From positions 4,498,001-4,562,000 of the forward strand of contig NZ_OX458333.1 in assembly GCF_949769195.1 (NCBI RefSeq): a stretch of DNA of 64,000 nucleotides, given 5' to 3'. The notes beneath the pieces are model-generated. The model was given only the letters and a program-made list of their open reading frames with translations, made no database searches and was not told where the DNA came from. Positions 52,741-62,505 of this stretch are shown here, in pieces (positions within the stretch are counted from its first letter, which is position 1; every line of letters begins with the position of its first letter). The DNA is from Methylocaldum szegediense (GTDB lineage Bacteria; Pseudomonadota; Gammaproteobacteria; Methylococcales; Methylococcaceae). Made by a program: the position numbers and the translations under genes.

Positions 52741-53661
52741 TCAGGTACCAGTCGGGGGCACCCAGCCCACTGGCTGCCCATGCTTGCTTGCGATGCCGAG
52801 AAGCGCGTCGGTTTGCCGCTCGATATGCCTTACCACCTCGGCGTCCAGGCTTTTCAGCCAGCGCGTGGGGATGGCGGAGACGCCGTAAGCCGCTCCGGCC
52901 AGCATGCCGGCGAGCGCGCCGGTGGTGTCGGCGTCATCGCCCTGATTGACCACGCCCACGACGCAGTCGGCAAAGGAATCGGTAGTCAGGAAAAAATGCA
53001 GTACGGTTTGCACGGTGTCGACGATGTAGCCGCTGGCGCGTCCGGGGTAGGGGTCGAAGGAGAACTCCGGATGGGCTTCGACCAGTGCCGCCGCGAGCGG
53101 AAGGCAGTCCTCCAGCGAGCCCCCGCAAACCAGGCGCTGCACCATGCGGCCCAAGGTCAGCGTGGCTGCGTCAGAAAGCGGATGGTGGTGGGTGAAATGG
53201 CACTGCTCCAGCGTCCATTGCGTGAAGGCTTCCGCATTTCCGAGTGTGGCCAGTGCCACCGGGAGGTTGCGCATGCAGGCACCGTTGCCGGCGTCGCCGG
53301 GGTTAGGCGGGCCGGCAAGGCTTCCGTCCAGCAAGTAGCGCCGAATACCGCGGCGGCAGGTATTGCCCACGTCGATCGGTTTTCCTTTCAGCCAAGCCGC
53401 GAAAGCGTCCGCTACGGCCTTGAGGTTCCAGCCGCCGCTTTCGATGATCGCCCGGCCCAGCACCAGGGACATCTCGGTATCGTCTGTCACCTGGCCAGCC
53501 TTGAGCTTGAGCCAGCCGCCGCCGATGATCTTGTCGTGAACGCCGTACTGATGGCGGATCTCCCGAGGTGTCATGAACTCTACGGTGGCACCCAGCGCGT
53601 CGCCGACGGCGAGTCCCAGATAAGCGCCCAGGGCGCGGTTATGGAGTTCTTGCGTGTCCAT
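52741..53661 (-). CDS. draG: Dinitrogenase reductase-activating glycohydrolase DraG
   Basis: 306 residues from ATG 53661 overlapping the draT stop (TGATG). Removes ADP-ribose from the nitrogenase Fe protein and restores activity. Dimanganese ligands fit TDDTEMSLVLGRA near the N-terminus and QGDDADTTGALAGMLAGA near the C-terminus; NRALGAYLGLAVGDALGATV is the family opening. Longer upstream frame discarded. Confidence 0.95.
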   Translation of the reverse strand: MDTQELHNRALGAYLGLAVGDALGATVEFMTPREIRHQYGVHDKIIGGGWLKLKAGQVTDDTEMSLVLGRAIIESGGWNLKAVADAFAAWLKGKPIDVGNTCRRGIRRYLLDGSLAGPPNPGDAGNGACMRNLPVALATLGNAEAFTQWTLEQCHFTHHHPLSDAATLTLGRMVQRLVCGGSLEDCLPLAAALVEAHPEFSFDPYPGRASGYIVDTVQTVLHFFLTTDSFADCVVGVVNQGDDADTTGALAGMLAGAAYGVSAIPTRWLKSLDAEVVRHIERQTDALLGIASKHGQPVGWVPPTGT

Positions 53662-54476
53662 CAGTAATAGGAGGCTTTGACGCGATACTCGCCGCCGATA
53701 ACCAGATATTCCCATTCGCCTTTGAGCGGGTGACGCGGCAACAGGTTGTTGAAGAAGAGAATTTTCACTACGGGCACCTGTACCTCCAGGATGAAGTCAC
53801 CGAACTCGCAGGCGGTCTCACGGTTCGATGTGAACGACACCAGGTTGTTGAGCCGCACGGTGAGCCAGCGACCGTCGCGGGGGCCGATCTGTCGCTGTTC
53901 GTCGAAACGATTTTCGCCCCGGTAGAGGGTGACGTGGCGTCTGCCCGGCAAGCCGAACCGGGCGATGGCCCACTGGCAGAATTCGTACAAGAGGTCGAGC
54001 TGGAGATTGATGCTGTTGTTGTGGAACCGACTCGACATTTTTTCTTCGATGTAGGTGATCCAGGCCGGAGAATTGAAGCGTGTCAGCGGTTCCTTGTGGA
54101 AGGTCGGAAACAAGCCGAAGCGGCTTTCCACCCAGCCCTTGAGAACCGCGCCCTGGGGATTGTTTGAATCGAATCCCCAGCCGCTCAGCAGCTTGAGATA
54201 GCTGGAGCGGAAACGACGCGGGCCGGCGTCTTGTTGCCCGGCGCGGGGTTCCCCGTTCAGGCCGAATAGCACGTACATGTACTCCTGAAAAATCTCCGCC
54301 GCCGTATGCACGTCCTCGGCTTTTTTCAGTGCATCGAACAAACCGTAGTTCGCTTCCCGCACGCCGCTGATATGCAGCGGCAGCGGGTGCTCGTTGAATG
54401 CCGCGCTGGCCAAGAGCCCGGTCGGAATGCCCACCAGATTGGTGCTGTGGCCGATACGGGCGATGTCTTGGGCCAT
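53661..54476 (-). CDS. draT: NAD+-dinitrogen-reductase ADP-ribosyltransferase DraT
   Basis: 271 residues. Inactivates the Fe protein by ADP-ribosylating an arginine (R102 in NifH of this window). Recognisable: GHSTNLVGIPTGLLASAAFN, RHVTLYRGENRFDEQRQIG (Arg-Gly in the NAD site), LNNLVSFTSNRETACEFGDF. Adjacent draG and a NifA-controlled promoter upstream of the unit complete the switch-off system. Confidence 0.96.
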   Translation of the reverse strand: MAQDIARIGHSTNLVGIPTGLLASAAFNEHPLPLHISGVREANYGLFDALKKAEDVHTAAEIFQEYMYVLFGLNGEPRAGQQDAGPRRFRSSYLKLLSGWGFDSNNPQGAVLKGWVESRFGLFPTFHKEPLTRFNSPAWITYIEEKMSSRFHNNSINLQLDLLYEFCQWAIARFGLPGRRHVTLYRGENRFDEQRQIGPRDGRWLTVRLNNLVSFTSNRETACEFGDFILEVQVPVVKILFFNNLLPRHPLKGEWEYLVIGGEYRVKASYY

Positions 54477-54494
54477 GCGGTAGCGAGATTCCGT

Positions 54495-55079
54495 TCAGAC
54501 CGGCCGATTCTCGGGAATTTTGATCGGCCCCATGATCTTCAAGCCCTCTTCGAAACTGATTTCCGGAAACTTCTCGTTGAACTCGGCCGCGGCGTCCGCG
54601 ACGATCTGCAGTTTGCCCGCGGTATCGAGCTTTTTCAAATCGCCGCGATCGATGTTGAACAAGTCGCGGAGTTCGTTGTACACGGTCGCTTCGTCCAGCG
54701 GTAATACCCAGAAGGTGGTGCCGCCGTAGGCAATCTGATAGCGCAGGGAAATATCCAGGTTGCCGGCGAAGAAGAAGTATTTGCCGGTAGGCGAGAGCTT
54801 ATCCCCCATGACCTCGCACAATAGCTTCAGATGCTCTAGGGACAGCACGACACCCGCGAGGAACGAGATGGTCGGTTCGCCTGCCTTGGCGACGATCATC
54901 ACCTGATCGAAGCGAATTTCCGGCGGGCGGGCTTCGTCGCTGAGCTGTTGGGCGAACTTCAGAGCGATTTCGCCTCGGAACCCGAAATAGCCCGGCTTGG
55001 TCTCGCCCATGAAAACCGGGGATATTAGGCGCTTTTCAGCGTCGAGGCTGGCGAGGGCGGTTTCGTTGATCGTGGTCAT
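54495..55079 (-). CDS. Unknown protein of the draTG operon
   Basis: 194 residues. Soluble alpha/beta: KRLISPVFMGETKPGYFGFR, AKAGEPTISFLAGVVLSLEH, KYFFFAGNLDISLRYQIAYG, FWVLPLDEATVYNELRDLFN. No cysteine cluster apart from one Cys, no membrane segment. Family not recognised. Overlaps the hemoglobin gene by 4 bp and precedes draT by 18 bp, so it is produced with both. Confidence 0.82.
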   Translation of the reverse strand: MTTINETALASLDAEKRLISPVFMGETKPGYFGFRGEIALKFAQQLSDEARPPEIRFDQVMIVAKAGEPTISFLAGVVLSLEHLKLLCEVMGDKLSPTGKYFFFAGNLDISLRYQIAYGGTTFWVLPLDEATVYNELRDLFNIDRGDLKKLDTAGKLQIVADAAAEFNEKFPEISFEEGLKIMGPIKIPENRPV

Positions 55080-55522
55080 GACACTCCTTCAGGTAGGTTG
55101 CGGAGAAAATCGGCGGTCTTGAAAAGGGAAGCGGCGAGCCGTGCCCGCAGCTCGGCATCGGATACTTGTTCTTCCAACGCCCGGTTCATGCAGGCCATCC
55201 AGGCGTCCCGAGCGGCTGCGTCGATGGGAAAGGGCAGATGTTTCTGCCGAAGCCGCGGTGGCCCGTAGCGCTCCGCGTACAGCGGTGGACCGCCCAGCCA
55301 GCCGGATAGAAACTGGAACAGTTTTTCTTTCGACGGGCCGAGATCTTCAGGATGCATCGCGCGGATGGCGCGCGCCTCCGGAAGCTCGTCCATCAGCTGA
55401 TAGAAACGCTCAACCAGGCGGCGCACGGCGGGTTCGCCGCCGAGCTGGCGGTAATGAGGATTGGCGAGTGTTGCCGGCAGCGCCACCGCGGTGGCGCGTG
55501 GTATGGCGGTTTTCTGTTTCAC
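55076..55522 (-). CDS. Group II truncated hemoglobin
   Basis: 148 residues with a GTG start at 55522 overlapping the stop of the receiver gene (GTGTGA); the longer frame overlaps that gene. Heme globin fold: NPHYRQLGGEPAVRRLVERF, B10 Tyr41, WLGGPPLYAERYGPPRLRQK, proximal His95 in RQKHLPFPID, and Trp108 of group II (DAWMACMNRAL). May bind O2 or NO near nitrogenase. Placed under a NifA-type promoter with draTG. Confidence 0.95.
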   Translation of the reverse strand: MKQKTAIPRATAVALPATLANPHYRQLGGEPAVRRLVERFYQLMDELPEARAIRAMHPEDLGPSKEKLFQFLSGWLGGPPLYAERYGPPRLRQKHLPFPIDAAARDAWMACMNRALEEQVSDAELRARLAASLFKTADFLRNLPEGVS

Positions 55523-55944
55523 ACGACTTGAACCGGGATGCTCAGTTTTACCGGACGCCCGAGCTGCACATCGACCTTCTGGCGGGTCTTTTCTATGGTC
55601 AGAGGTTTCGCCAGGATGGAATTGACGCCGTTCTTGAGACAATCCTTGGCCAAAGGGTCGGCCGCTGAATCCGCGACCAGAATGATCTTGAGGTCGGCTA
55701 TTCGCGAGTGGATCTCCGTTAGCACGTCCATCCCTTTTTCCTTGACGATGCCGATGCCTAGCAGCAGAACGTCCGGTTTCCAGTCCTTCGCCTTGGCGTA
55801 AGCCGCTTCCAGGCTGGACAATTCGTGCGTCTCGATTTCGTCGTGAAGCATGAACTGCAGGGCCGCGCTGGTGATTTCGTCATTGTCGACGATGAACACC
55901 CGCCGGTTGTCGACGGCCCTTTCTGTATCTACACCGATCTGCAT
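55519..55944 (-). CDS. Pseudo-receiver domain protein (phospho-acceptor missing)
   Basis: 141 residues from ATG 55944 (GAGGAG ribosome site). Response-regulator receiver fold alone: RRVFIVDNDEITSAALQFML with acidic D20/D22, AKDWKPDVLLLGIGIVKEKG, LKIILVADSAADPLAKDCLK, NGVNSILAKPLTIEKTRQKV with the conserved Lys113. At the phosphorylation position the usual Asp is Gly63 (LLLGIG). No output domain and no kinase gene nearby. First gene of the hemoglobin-draTG unit. Confidence 0.9.
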   Translation of the reverse strand: MQIGVDTERAVDNRRVFIVDNDEITSAALQFMLHDEIETHELSSLEAAYAKAKDWKPDVLLLGIGIVKEKGMDVLTEIHSRIADLKIILVADSAADPLAKDCLKNGVNSILAKPLTIEKTRQKVDVQLGRPVKLSIPVQVV

Positions 55945-56025
55945 AGGCGACTCCTCGATGTGTAAAACGATTGCGCGAATGCCCGGCATGCGCTCGGGCG
56001 GCCACGCGAGTGACGCCTAGGCTGT

Positions 56026-56041
56026 AGCAATCTTCGTTCCA
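56026..56041 (-). promoter_or_regulatory. Sigma-54 promoter, minus strand, for the receiver-globin-draTG unit
   Basis: On the minus strand TGGAACGAAGATTGCT: one change from TGGCAC, exact TTGCT, GG-GC spacing 10 nt. Lies 82 bp upstream of ATG 55944 and about 90 bp from the nearest NifA site. Confidence 0.8.
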
Positions 56042-56130
56042 TTCCACCAGCCTCTGAACGGAGACGCCGAAGTCGCTGATTTCGCGTTGCTCGAACGGCT
56101 GATATTCGGTTTCGAGCCGTGCGGACGGTT

Positions 56131-56146
56131 TGTATCGTTCCTTACA
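56131..56146. promoter_or_regulatory. NifA site 1 in the divergent nifH region
   Basis: Exact TGT-N10-ACA (TGTATCGTTCCTTACA). Palindromic, so it can serve either promoter; 89 bp from the minus-strand -24 element. Confidence 0.85.
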
Positions 56147-56159
56147 AACCGTATGGTTT

Positions 56160-56175
56160 TGTCCGGTTAATAACA
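56160..56175. promoter_or_regulatory. NifA site 2 in the divergent nifH region
   Basis: Exact TGT-N10-ACA (TGTCCGGTTAATAACA), 90 bp before the -24 element of nifH. The centres of sites 1 and 2 are 29 bp apart. Confidence 0.85.
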
Positions 56176-56265
56176 TCCGTTCAAGGATCGAAAAGCGACA
56201 TCGATTCCGGATTTTGGGCAACTTTTCTTCGTAGAAACAGGCCTTTACGCACATCCTCTGGCGTG

Positions 56266-56281
56266 TGGCACAGAGGTTGCT
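56266..56281 (+). promoter_or_regulatory. Sigma-54 promoter of nifHDK
   Basis: TGGCACAGAGGTTGCT, a full match to TGGCAC-N5-TTGC with GG-GC spacing of 10 nt. Transcript start expected near 56292; nifH starts at 56443. Confidence 0.95.
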
Positions 56282-56364
56282 CGATGGCTGTCGACCAGTA
56301 CGCGTCCATTCACCGAAAGAAACGGTGACAAAGAAGAAAAAAAAGAAATGTTCGCCGCGTTTGA

Positions 56365-57324
<960 letters not shown>

Positions 57325-57521
57325 GAGTCGAATGGGGAGCGGGAGCGTACGGCGCGACTGCGTAGGATGCGGCGAGCGTTGCGAACCGCATCGATCCCGG
57401 AACGTTGTCTACCCTGAGCCTCGTCGAAGGACGGTTCCGTCGTCACCTCATCCTACGTAGTGCGCCGCACGCCCACGCCCTTTCAGCGTCATCCATCCAA
57501 CAACTGAATCTGGAGAGCAAG
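57325..57521. other. nifH-nifD spacer with a repeat
   Basis: 197 bp. Contains a CCCTGAGCCTCGTCGAAGG repeat member at about 57411. Longer than usual nifH-nifD spacers; no terminator with a T-run was seen, so read-through into nifD is likely. Confidence 0.55.
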
Positions 57522-58991
57522 ATGAGCCTCACAGTTGAGCAAACCAAACAGCGAAACAAGGAACTCATCCAGGAGGTCCTGTCGGTTTATCCGGACAAGA
57601 CCGCCAAACGACGCGCCAAGCACCTCGGTGTCTATGAAGAAGGCAAGCCCGACTGCGGGGTGAAATCCAACGTCAAGTCGATCCCCGGGGTCATGACCAT
57701 CCGCGGCTGCGCTTATGCCGGTTCCAAAGGCGTGGTTTGGGGTCCCATCAAGGACATGATCCACATCAGCCATGGTCCGGTCGGCTGCGGTCAGTACTCC
57801 TGGGCTGCGCGCCGTAACTACTACATCGGCACGACCGGTATCGATACCTTTGTCACCATGCAGTTCACCTCGGACTTCCAGGAAAAGGATATTGTCTTCG
57901 GCGGCGACAAGAAGCTGGAAAAGATCATCGACGAGATCCAGGAGCTGTTCCCGCTGAACCACGGCATCACCGTTCAGTCGGAGTGCCCGATCGGTCTCAT
58001 CGGCGACGACATCGAAGCGGTTTCCAAGAAAAAATCCAAGGAATATGGCGGCAAGACCATCGTTCCGGTGCGTTGCGAAGGCTTCCGCGGCGTTTCACAG
58101 TCCTTGGGCCACCACATCGCCAACGACTCGATCCGCGACTGGGTGTTCGATAAAGCCGCCGACAAGCATAAGGACTTCAAGACGACGCCGTATGACGTCG
58201 CCATCATCGGCGACTACAACATCGGCGGCGACGCCTGGTCCTCCCGCATTCTGCTCGAGGAAATGGGGCTCCGTGTCATCGCACAGTGGTCCGGTGACGG
58301 TACTTTGGCCGAATTGGAGAACACCCCCAAGGCCAAGCTGAACGTGCTGCACTGCTACCGCTCGATGAACTACATCTCGCGGCACATGGAAGAGAAGTAC
58401 GGGATTCCGTGGGTGGAATACAACTTCTTCGGCCCCACTAAGATCGAGGAGTCGTTACGCAAAATCGCCAGTTTCTTCGACGACAAAATCAAGGAAGGCG
58501 CCGAGCGCGTGATCGCGAAGTACCGTCCGCTGATGGATGCCGTCATTGCCAAGTACCGCCCGCGTCTCGAAGGCAAGAAAGTCATGCTGTTCGTAGGCGG
58601 CCTGCGTCCGCGTCACGTGATCGGCGCTTATGAGGATCTGGGCATGGAGGTTGTCGGTACGGGCTACGAGTTCGGACACAACGACGACTATCAGCGTACT
58701 ACTCACTATGTCAAGGACGGGACTCTGATCTACGACGACGTGACCGGTTACGAGTTCGAGAAGTTCGTCGAAGCCATACAGCCGGACCTGGTCGGCTCAG
58801 GCATCAAGGAAAAGTACGTCTTCCAGAAGATGGGCGTGCCGTTCCGTCAGATGCACTCCTGGGATTATTCGGGTCCGTATCACGGCTATGACGGTTTCGC
58901 GATCTTCGCCCGCGACATGGACATGGCGATCAACAATCCGGTCTGGGGCATGGCTAAGACGCCCTGGAAACGGAACGGGGTGCACGCCTAG
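57522..58991 (+). CDS. nifD: Nitrogenase MoFe protein alpha chain NifD
   Basis: 489 residues from ATG 57522. With NifK forms the N2-reducing component. P-cluster ligands C63 (IRGCAYAG), C89 (PVGCGQYS) and C155 (QSECPIGL); FeMo-cofactor ligands C278 (LHCYRSMN) and H445 (RQMHSWDYS); H197 of SQSLGHHI matches the catalytic His195 of Azotobacter. All functional residues of Mo-nitrogenase are intact. Confidence 0.99.
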   Translation: MSLTVEQTKQRNKELIQEVLSVYPDKTAKRRAKHLGVYEEGKPDCGVKSNVKSIPGVMTIRGCAYAGSKGVVWGPIKDMIHISHGPVGCGQYSWAARRNYYIGTTGIDTFVTMQFTSDFQEKDIVFGGDKKLEKIIDEIQELFPLNHGITVQSECPIGLIGDDIEAVSKKKSKEYGGKTIVPVRCEGFRGVSQSLGHHIANDSIRDWVFDKAADKHKDFKTTPYDVAIIGDYNIGGDAWSSRILLEEMGLRVIAQWSGDGTLAELENTPKAKLNVLHCYRSMNYISRHMEEKYGIPWVEYNFFGPTKIEESLRKIASFFDDKIKEGAERVIAKYRPLMDAVIAKYRPRLEGKKVMLFVGGLRPRHVIGAYEDLGMEVVGTGYEFGHNDDYQRTTHYVKDGTLIYDDVTGYEFEKFVEAIQPDLVGSGIKEKYVFQKMGVPFRQMHSWDYSGPYHGYDGFAIFARDMDMAINNPVWGMAKTPWKRNGVHA

Positions 58992-59009
58992 TCCGGATAA
59001 AGGCGCATT

Positions 59010-59059
59010 GGGTGCGCCGCGTGCACCACTCTGATCGATCCGGTGCGCACCGCGCACCC
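59010..59059. other. Long inverted repeat between nifD and nifK
   Basis: 18-nt arms (59010-59027 and 59042-59059) starting GGGTGCGC and ending GCGCACCC, with a few mismatches in the middle and a 14-nt loop. No T-run. May stabilise upstream RNA or tune nifK expression. Confidence 0.65.
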
Positions 59060-59085
59060 TATAACCGCTATTGTGGAGTTAAACC

Positions 59086-60645
59086 ATGAGCCAGAATGCA
59101 GAGAAGGTTCTCGACCATTTCAACCTGTTCCGCCAACCGGAGTACGTGGAGCTGTTCGAGAACAAGAAAAAAGAATTCGAATTCGCCGAACCGGCTGACA
59201 AGGTCGAGGAGGTGAGGGAGTGGACCAAGACCTGGGAATACCGGGAGAAAAACTTCGCCCGCGAGGCTTTGACGGTCAACCCCGCTAAGGCGTGTCAGCC
59301 GCTGGGTGCGGTGTTCGCCGCGGTCGGTTTCGAGGGCACCATTCCCTTCGTGCACGGTTCGCAAGGCTGCGTCGCCTATTATCGCAGTCACTTCAGCCGC
59401 CACTTCAAGGAACCCTCGTCTTGCGTATCCTCGTCCATGACCGAGGACGCCGCGGTGTTCGGGGGACTCTCCAACATGGTCGACGGCTTGGCCAACACGT
59501 ACAACATGTACAAACCGAAGATGATCGCGGTCTCGACCACCTGCATGGCGGAAGTGATCGGCGACGACCTCAACGCCTTTATCAAGACCGCGAAGGATAA
59601 GGGCAGCATTCCCCAGGATTTCGACGTACCTTTCGCCCATACGCCAGCCTTCGTCGGCAGCCACATCACCGGCTATGACAACGTGCTCAAGGGTATCCTG
59701 ACGCACTTCTGGGATGGTAAGGCGGGAACGACCGAACCTCTGACGCGCGTCCCTAACGAGAAGATCAACTTCATCGGCGGCTTCGATGGCTACACCGTCG
59801 GCAATCTGCGGGAAATCAAACGCATCTTCGATCTGATGGGCGTGGAGTACACCATCCTCGCGGATAACAGCGACGTTTGGGACACGCCGACCGACGGCAC
59901 CTTCCGCATGTACGATGGCGGCACCACCCTGGAAGATACCGCCAATGCCCTGCACGCCAAGGCCACCATCTCGATGCAGGAATTCTGCACGGAGAAAACC
60001 TTGCCGTTTATCGCGGAGCACGGCCAGGAAACTTACGCGTTCAACCATCCCATCGGCGTGAAGGCGACCGACGAGTTTCTGATGACCATCTCGCGCATCA
60101 CCGGCAAACCGATTCCGGAAGCCTTGGAGAAGGAACGCGGACGCCTGGTCGATGCCATCGCCGATTCCACGGCCCACATTCACGGCCAGAAGTTCGCCAT
60201 CTACGGCGATCCCGACCTGTGTTTGGGGCTAACCGGCTTCCTGTTGGAACTCGGTGCGGAACCGGTTCACGTGCTCTCCACCAACGGCAACAAGGCGTGG
60301 GCGGACAAGGTGCAGGCGCTGTTCGATTCCTCGCCCTTCGGTAAGGGCTGCCATGTGTATCCGGGTAGAGATCTATGGCACATGCGCTCGTTGCTCTTCA
60401 CCGAACCAGTCGATTTCCTGATCGGCAATACCTACGGCAAATACCTGGAGCGCGATACCGGAACGCCTCTAATCCGTATCGGCTTCCCGATTTTCGACCG
60501 GCATCACCATCACCGCTATCCGGTGTGGGGTTACCAAGGTGGTCTGAACGTTCTCGTCTGGATTCTGGACAAGATCTTCGACGAGATGGACAAGAACACC
60601 ATCGTCCCGGCGAAGACGGACTACAGCTACGACATCATCCGCTAA
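59086..60645 (+). CDS. nifK: Nitrogenase MoFe protein beta chain NifK
   Basis: 519 residues. P-cluster ligands C70 (PAKACQPLG), C95 (GSQGCVAYY) and C153 ([10 protein letters not shown]). The N-terminal extension ([20 protein letters not shown]) is the one that wraps the alpha subunit in group I enzymes. C-terminal YDIIR is usual. 94 bp after nifD, a spacer filled mostly by a hairpin. Confidence 0.99.
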   Translation: MSQNAEKVLDHFNLFRQPEYVELFENKKKEFEFAEPADKVEEVREWTKTWEYREKNFAREALTVNPAKACQPLGAVFAAVGFEGTIPFVHGSQGCVAYYRSHFSRHFKEPSSCVSSSMTEDAAVFGGLSNMVDGLANTYNMYKPKMIAVSTTCMAEVIGDDLNAFIKTAKDKGSIPQDFDVPFAHTPAFVGSHITGYDNVLKGILTHFWDGKAGTTEPLTRVPNEKINFIGGFDGYTVGNLREIKRIFDLMGVEYTILADNSDVWDTPTDGTFRMYDGGTTLEDTANALHAKATISMQEFCTEKTLPFIAEHGQETYAFNHPIGVKATDEFLMTISRITGKPIPEALEKERGRLVDAIADSTAHIHGQKFAIYGDPDLCLGLTGFLLELGAEPVHVLSTNGNKAWADKVQALFDSSPFGKGCHVYPGRDLWHMRSLLFTEPVDFLIGNTYGKYLERDTGTPLIRIGFPIFDRHHHHRYPVWGYQGGLNVLVWILDKIFDEMDKNTIVPAKTDYSYDIIR

Positions 60646-60722
60646 GGCCGGAAGGCGTGTTCGGTTGGATAGGCCGCACACGCCATCACTTAAGCGGTGA
60701 CTCGATGGACCGGTTTCGATTG

Positions 60723-60781
60723 TAGGGCGGGTCAGCGTAGTTCAGCCTGACCGTCGTGAAAGCAGCGTGTAACCCGCCCTA
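60723..60781. repeat. TAGGGCGGGT palindrome between nifK and nifE
   Basis: TAGGGCGGGT (60723-60732) pairs with ACCCGCCCTA (60772-60781). Related to the hairpin at 42237-42267. Located in the 162-bp spacer; no T-run. Confidence 0.7.
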
Positions 60782-60807
60782 TCAGCGCTTTGAGAGCGGA
60801 GTAAGCC

Positions 60808-62496
60808 ATGAGCAGCTTGTCAAGCAAGATTCAAGACGTTTTCAACGAGCCCGGTTGCGGAAAGAACCAGGCCAAGTCGGAAAAGGAACGCAAGAAGGGC
60901 TGCACCAAGCAGTTGCAGCCGGGCGGGGCTGCCGGAGGCTGCGCTTTCGACGGCGCCAAGATCGCGCTCCAGCCCATCACCGACGTGGCCCATCTGGTAC
61001 ACGGCCCCATCGCCTGTGAGGGCAACTCCTGGGATAACCGGGGTTCCAAATCCTCCGGCTCCAATCTCTGGCGTACCGGTTTCACGACGGACATCAACGA
61101 AACCGATGTGGTGTTTGGCGGCGAGAAGCGCTTGTTCAAGTCGATTAAGGAAATTATCGAGAAATACGATCCGCCCGCGGTTTTCGTCTATCAGACCTGC
61201 GTTCCGGCCATGATCGGCGACGACATCGAAGCCGTGTGCAAGGCGGCCTCGAAAAAATTCGGGAAACCCGTGGTGCCCGTCAATTCGCCGGGCTTCGTGG
61301 GTCCCAAGAACCTCGGCAACAAGCTGGCCGGGGAAGCGCTCCTCGATTACGTCATCGGCACTGAGGAGCCCGAATACACCACGCCTTACGACATCAACAT
61401 CATCGGCGAATACAACCTTTCCGGCGAACTGTGGCAGGTCAAGCCACTGCTCGACGAGCTAGGTATCCGCATCCTGGCCTGTATCTCCGGGGATGCGAAA
61501 TACCGCGACATCGCCTGCGCGCATAGGGCGAGGGCCGCCATGATGGTGTGCTCGAAATCCATGATCAACATCGCCCGCAAGATGGAGGAGCGCTACGGCA
61601 TTCCTTTCTTCGAGGGCTCGTTCTACGGCATCGGAGACACCAGCGATGCGTTGCGTCAGATTTCGCGCCTCTTGATCGAGCGCGGCGCGCCCGCTGAACT
61701 TATGGAGCGTACCGAAGCCCTGATTGCCCGCGAAGAAGCGCGCGCCTGGGCCGCGATCGAGCCCTACAAGAAACGACTGACCGGCAAGAAGGTGTTGCTC
61801 ATCACCGGCGGCGTGAAGTCCTGGTCGGTCGTGGCCGCGCTGCAGGAAAGCGGCATGGAAGTGGTCGGCACCAGCGTGAAGAAATCGACCAAGGAGGACA
61901 AGGAGCGGATCAAGCAACTCATGGGCGAAGACGCCCACATGATCGAGGATATGACGCCGCGCGAGATGTACAAGATGCTCAAGGAAGCCAAGGCCGACAT
62001 CATGCTGTCCGGCGGCCGCTCCCAGTTCGTGGCCCTCAAAGCCAAGGTGCCGTGGCTCGACATCAATCAGGAACGCCACCATGCCTATATGGGTTATGTC
62101 GGTATGGTCGAACTGGTCAAGGAAATCGACAAGGCGCTGTACAACCCGGTCTGGGAACAAGTACGTAAGCGCGCGCCCTGGGAAGAATCCACCTGGGAAG
62201 ACGTAGCCGATTCAGCCATTGCCGCCGAGGCGGCCGCGTTGGCTGCCAATCCGGAACTCGCCCGCGAAAAACGCCGTTCCACATTGGTTTGCAACTGCAA
62301 ATCCGTCCTACGGGGAGCTATCGAGGACGCCATCGTCGAATACGGTCTGACTACGGCAGACGCGGTTTCGGAAAAGACGCTGGCGGGCACGGGTTGCGGA
62401 AGCTGCAAGGGCAAGCTGGAGAAGATACTCGAAACCATGGACCACTGGCACCCGGACGCCGGGAATGCCGCGGCGCAGGCGCAGCAGGCCGCATGA
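60808..62496 (+). CDS. nifE: FeMo-cofactor scaffold NifE with C-terminal [2Fe-2S] BFD-like domain
   Basis: 562 residues, against about 475 for most NifE. The NifE part (1-480) has the normal N-terminus (GCTKQLQPGGAAGGCAFDGA) and the cluster-binding PIACEGNSWDNRGS region; with NifN it matures NifB-co. The extra C-terminus starting near 490 contains CNCK (C495, C497) and GTGCGSCKGKLEKILE (C530, C533), the CxC...CxxC pattern of Fer2_BFD domains, as in NifU's middle domain. A final Ala/Gln tail follows. It looks like a genuine fusion, the nifN gene starting 9 bp later. Confidence 0.95.
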   Translation: MSSLSSKIQDVFNEPGCGKNQAKSEKERKKGCTKQLQPGGAAGGCAFDGAKIALQPITDVAHLVHGPIACEGNSWDNRGSKSSGSNLWRTGFTTDINETDVVFGGEKRLFKSIKEIIEKYDPPAVFVYQTCVPAMIGDDIEAVCKAASKKFGKPVVPVNSPGFVGPKNLGNKLAGEALLDYVIGTEEPEYTTPYDINIIGEYNLSGELWQVKPLLDELGIRILACISGDAKYRDIACAHRARAAMMVCSKSMINIARKMEERYGIPFFEGSFYGIGDTSDALRQISRLLIERGAPAELMERTEALIAREEARAWAAIEPYKKRLTGKKVLLITGGVKSWSVVAALQESGMEVVGTSVKKSTKEDKERIKQLMGEDAHMIEDMTPREMYKMLKEAKADIMLSGGRSQFVALKAKVPWLDINQERHHAYMGYVGMVELVKEIDKALYNPVWEQVRKRAPWEESTWEDVADSAIAAEAAALAANPELAREKRRSTLVCNCKSVLRGAIEDAIVEYGLTTADAVSEKTLAGTGCGSCKGKLEKILETMDHWHPDAGNAAAQAQQAA

Positions 62497-62505
62497 GGGA
62501 ACGCT

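Noticed and set aside
59068-60183. 371-codon open frame on the minus strand
   Set aside because: Opposite nifK; no recognisable domains.
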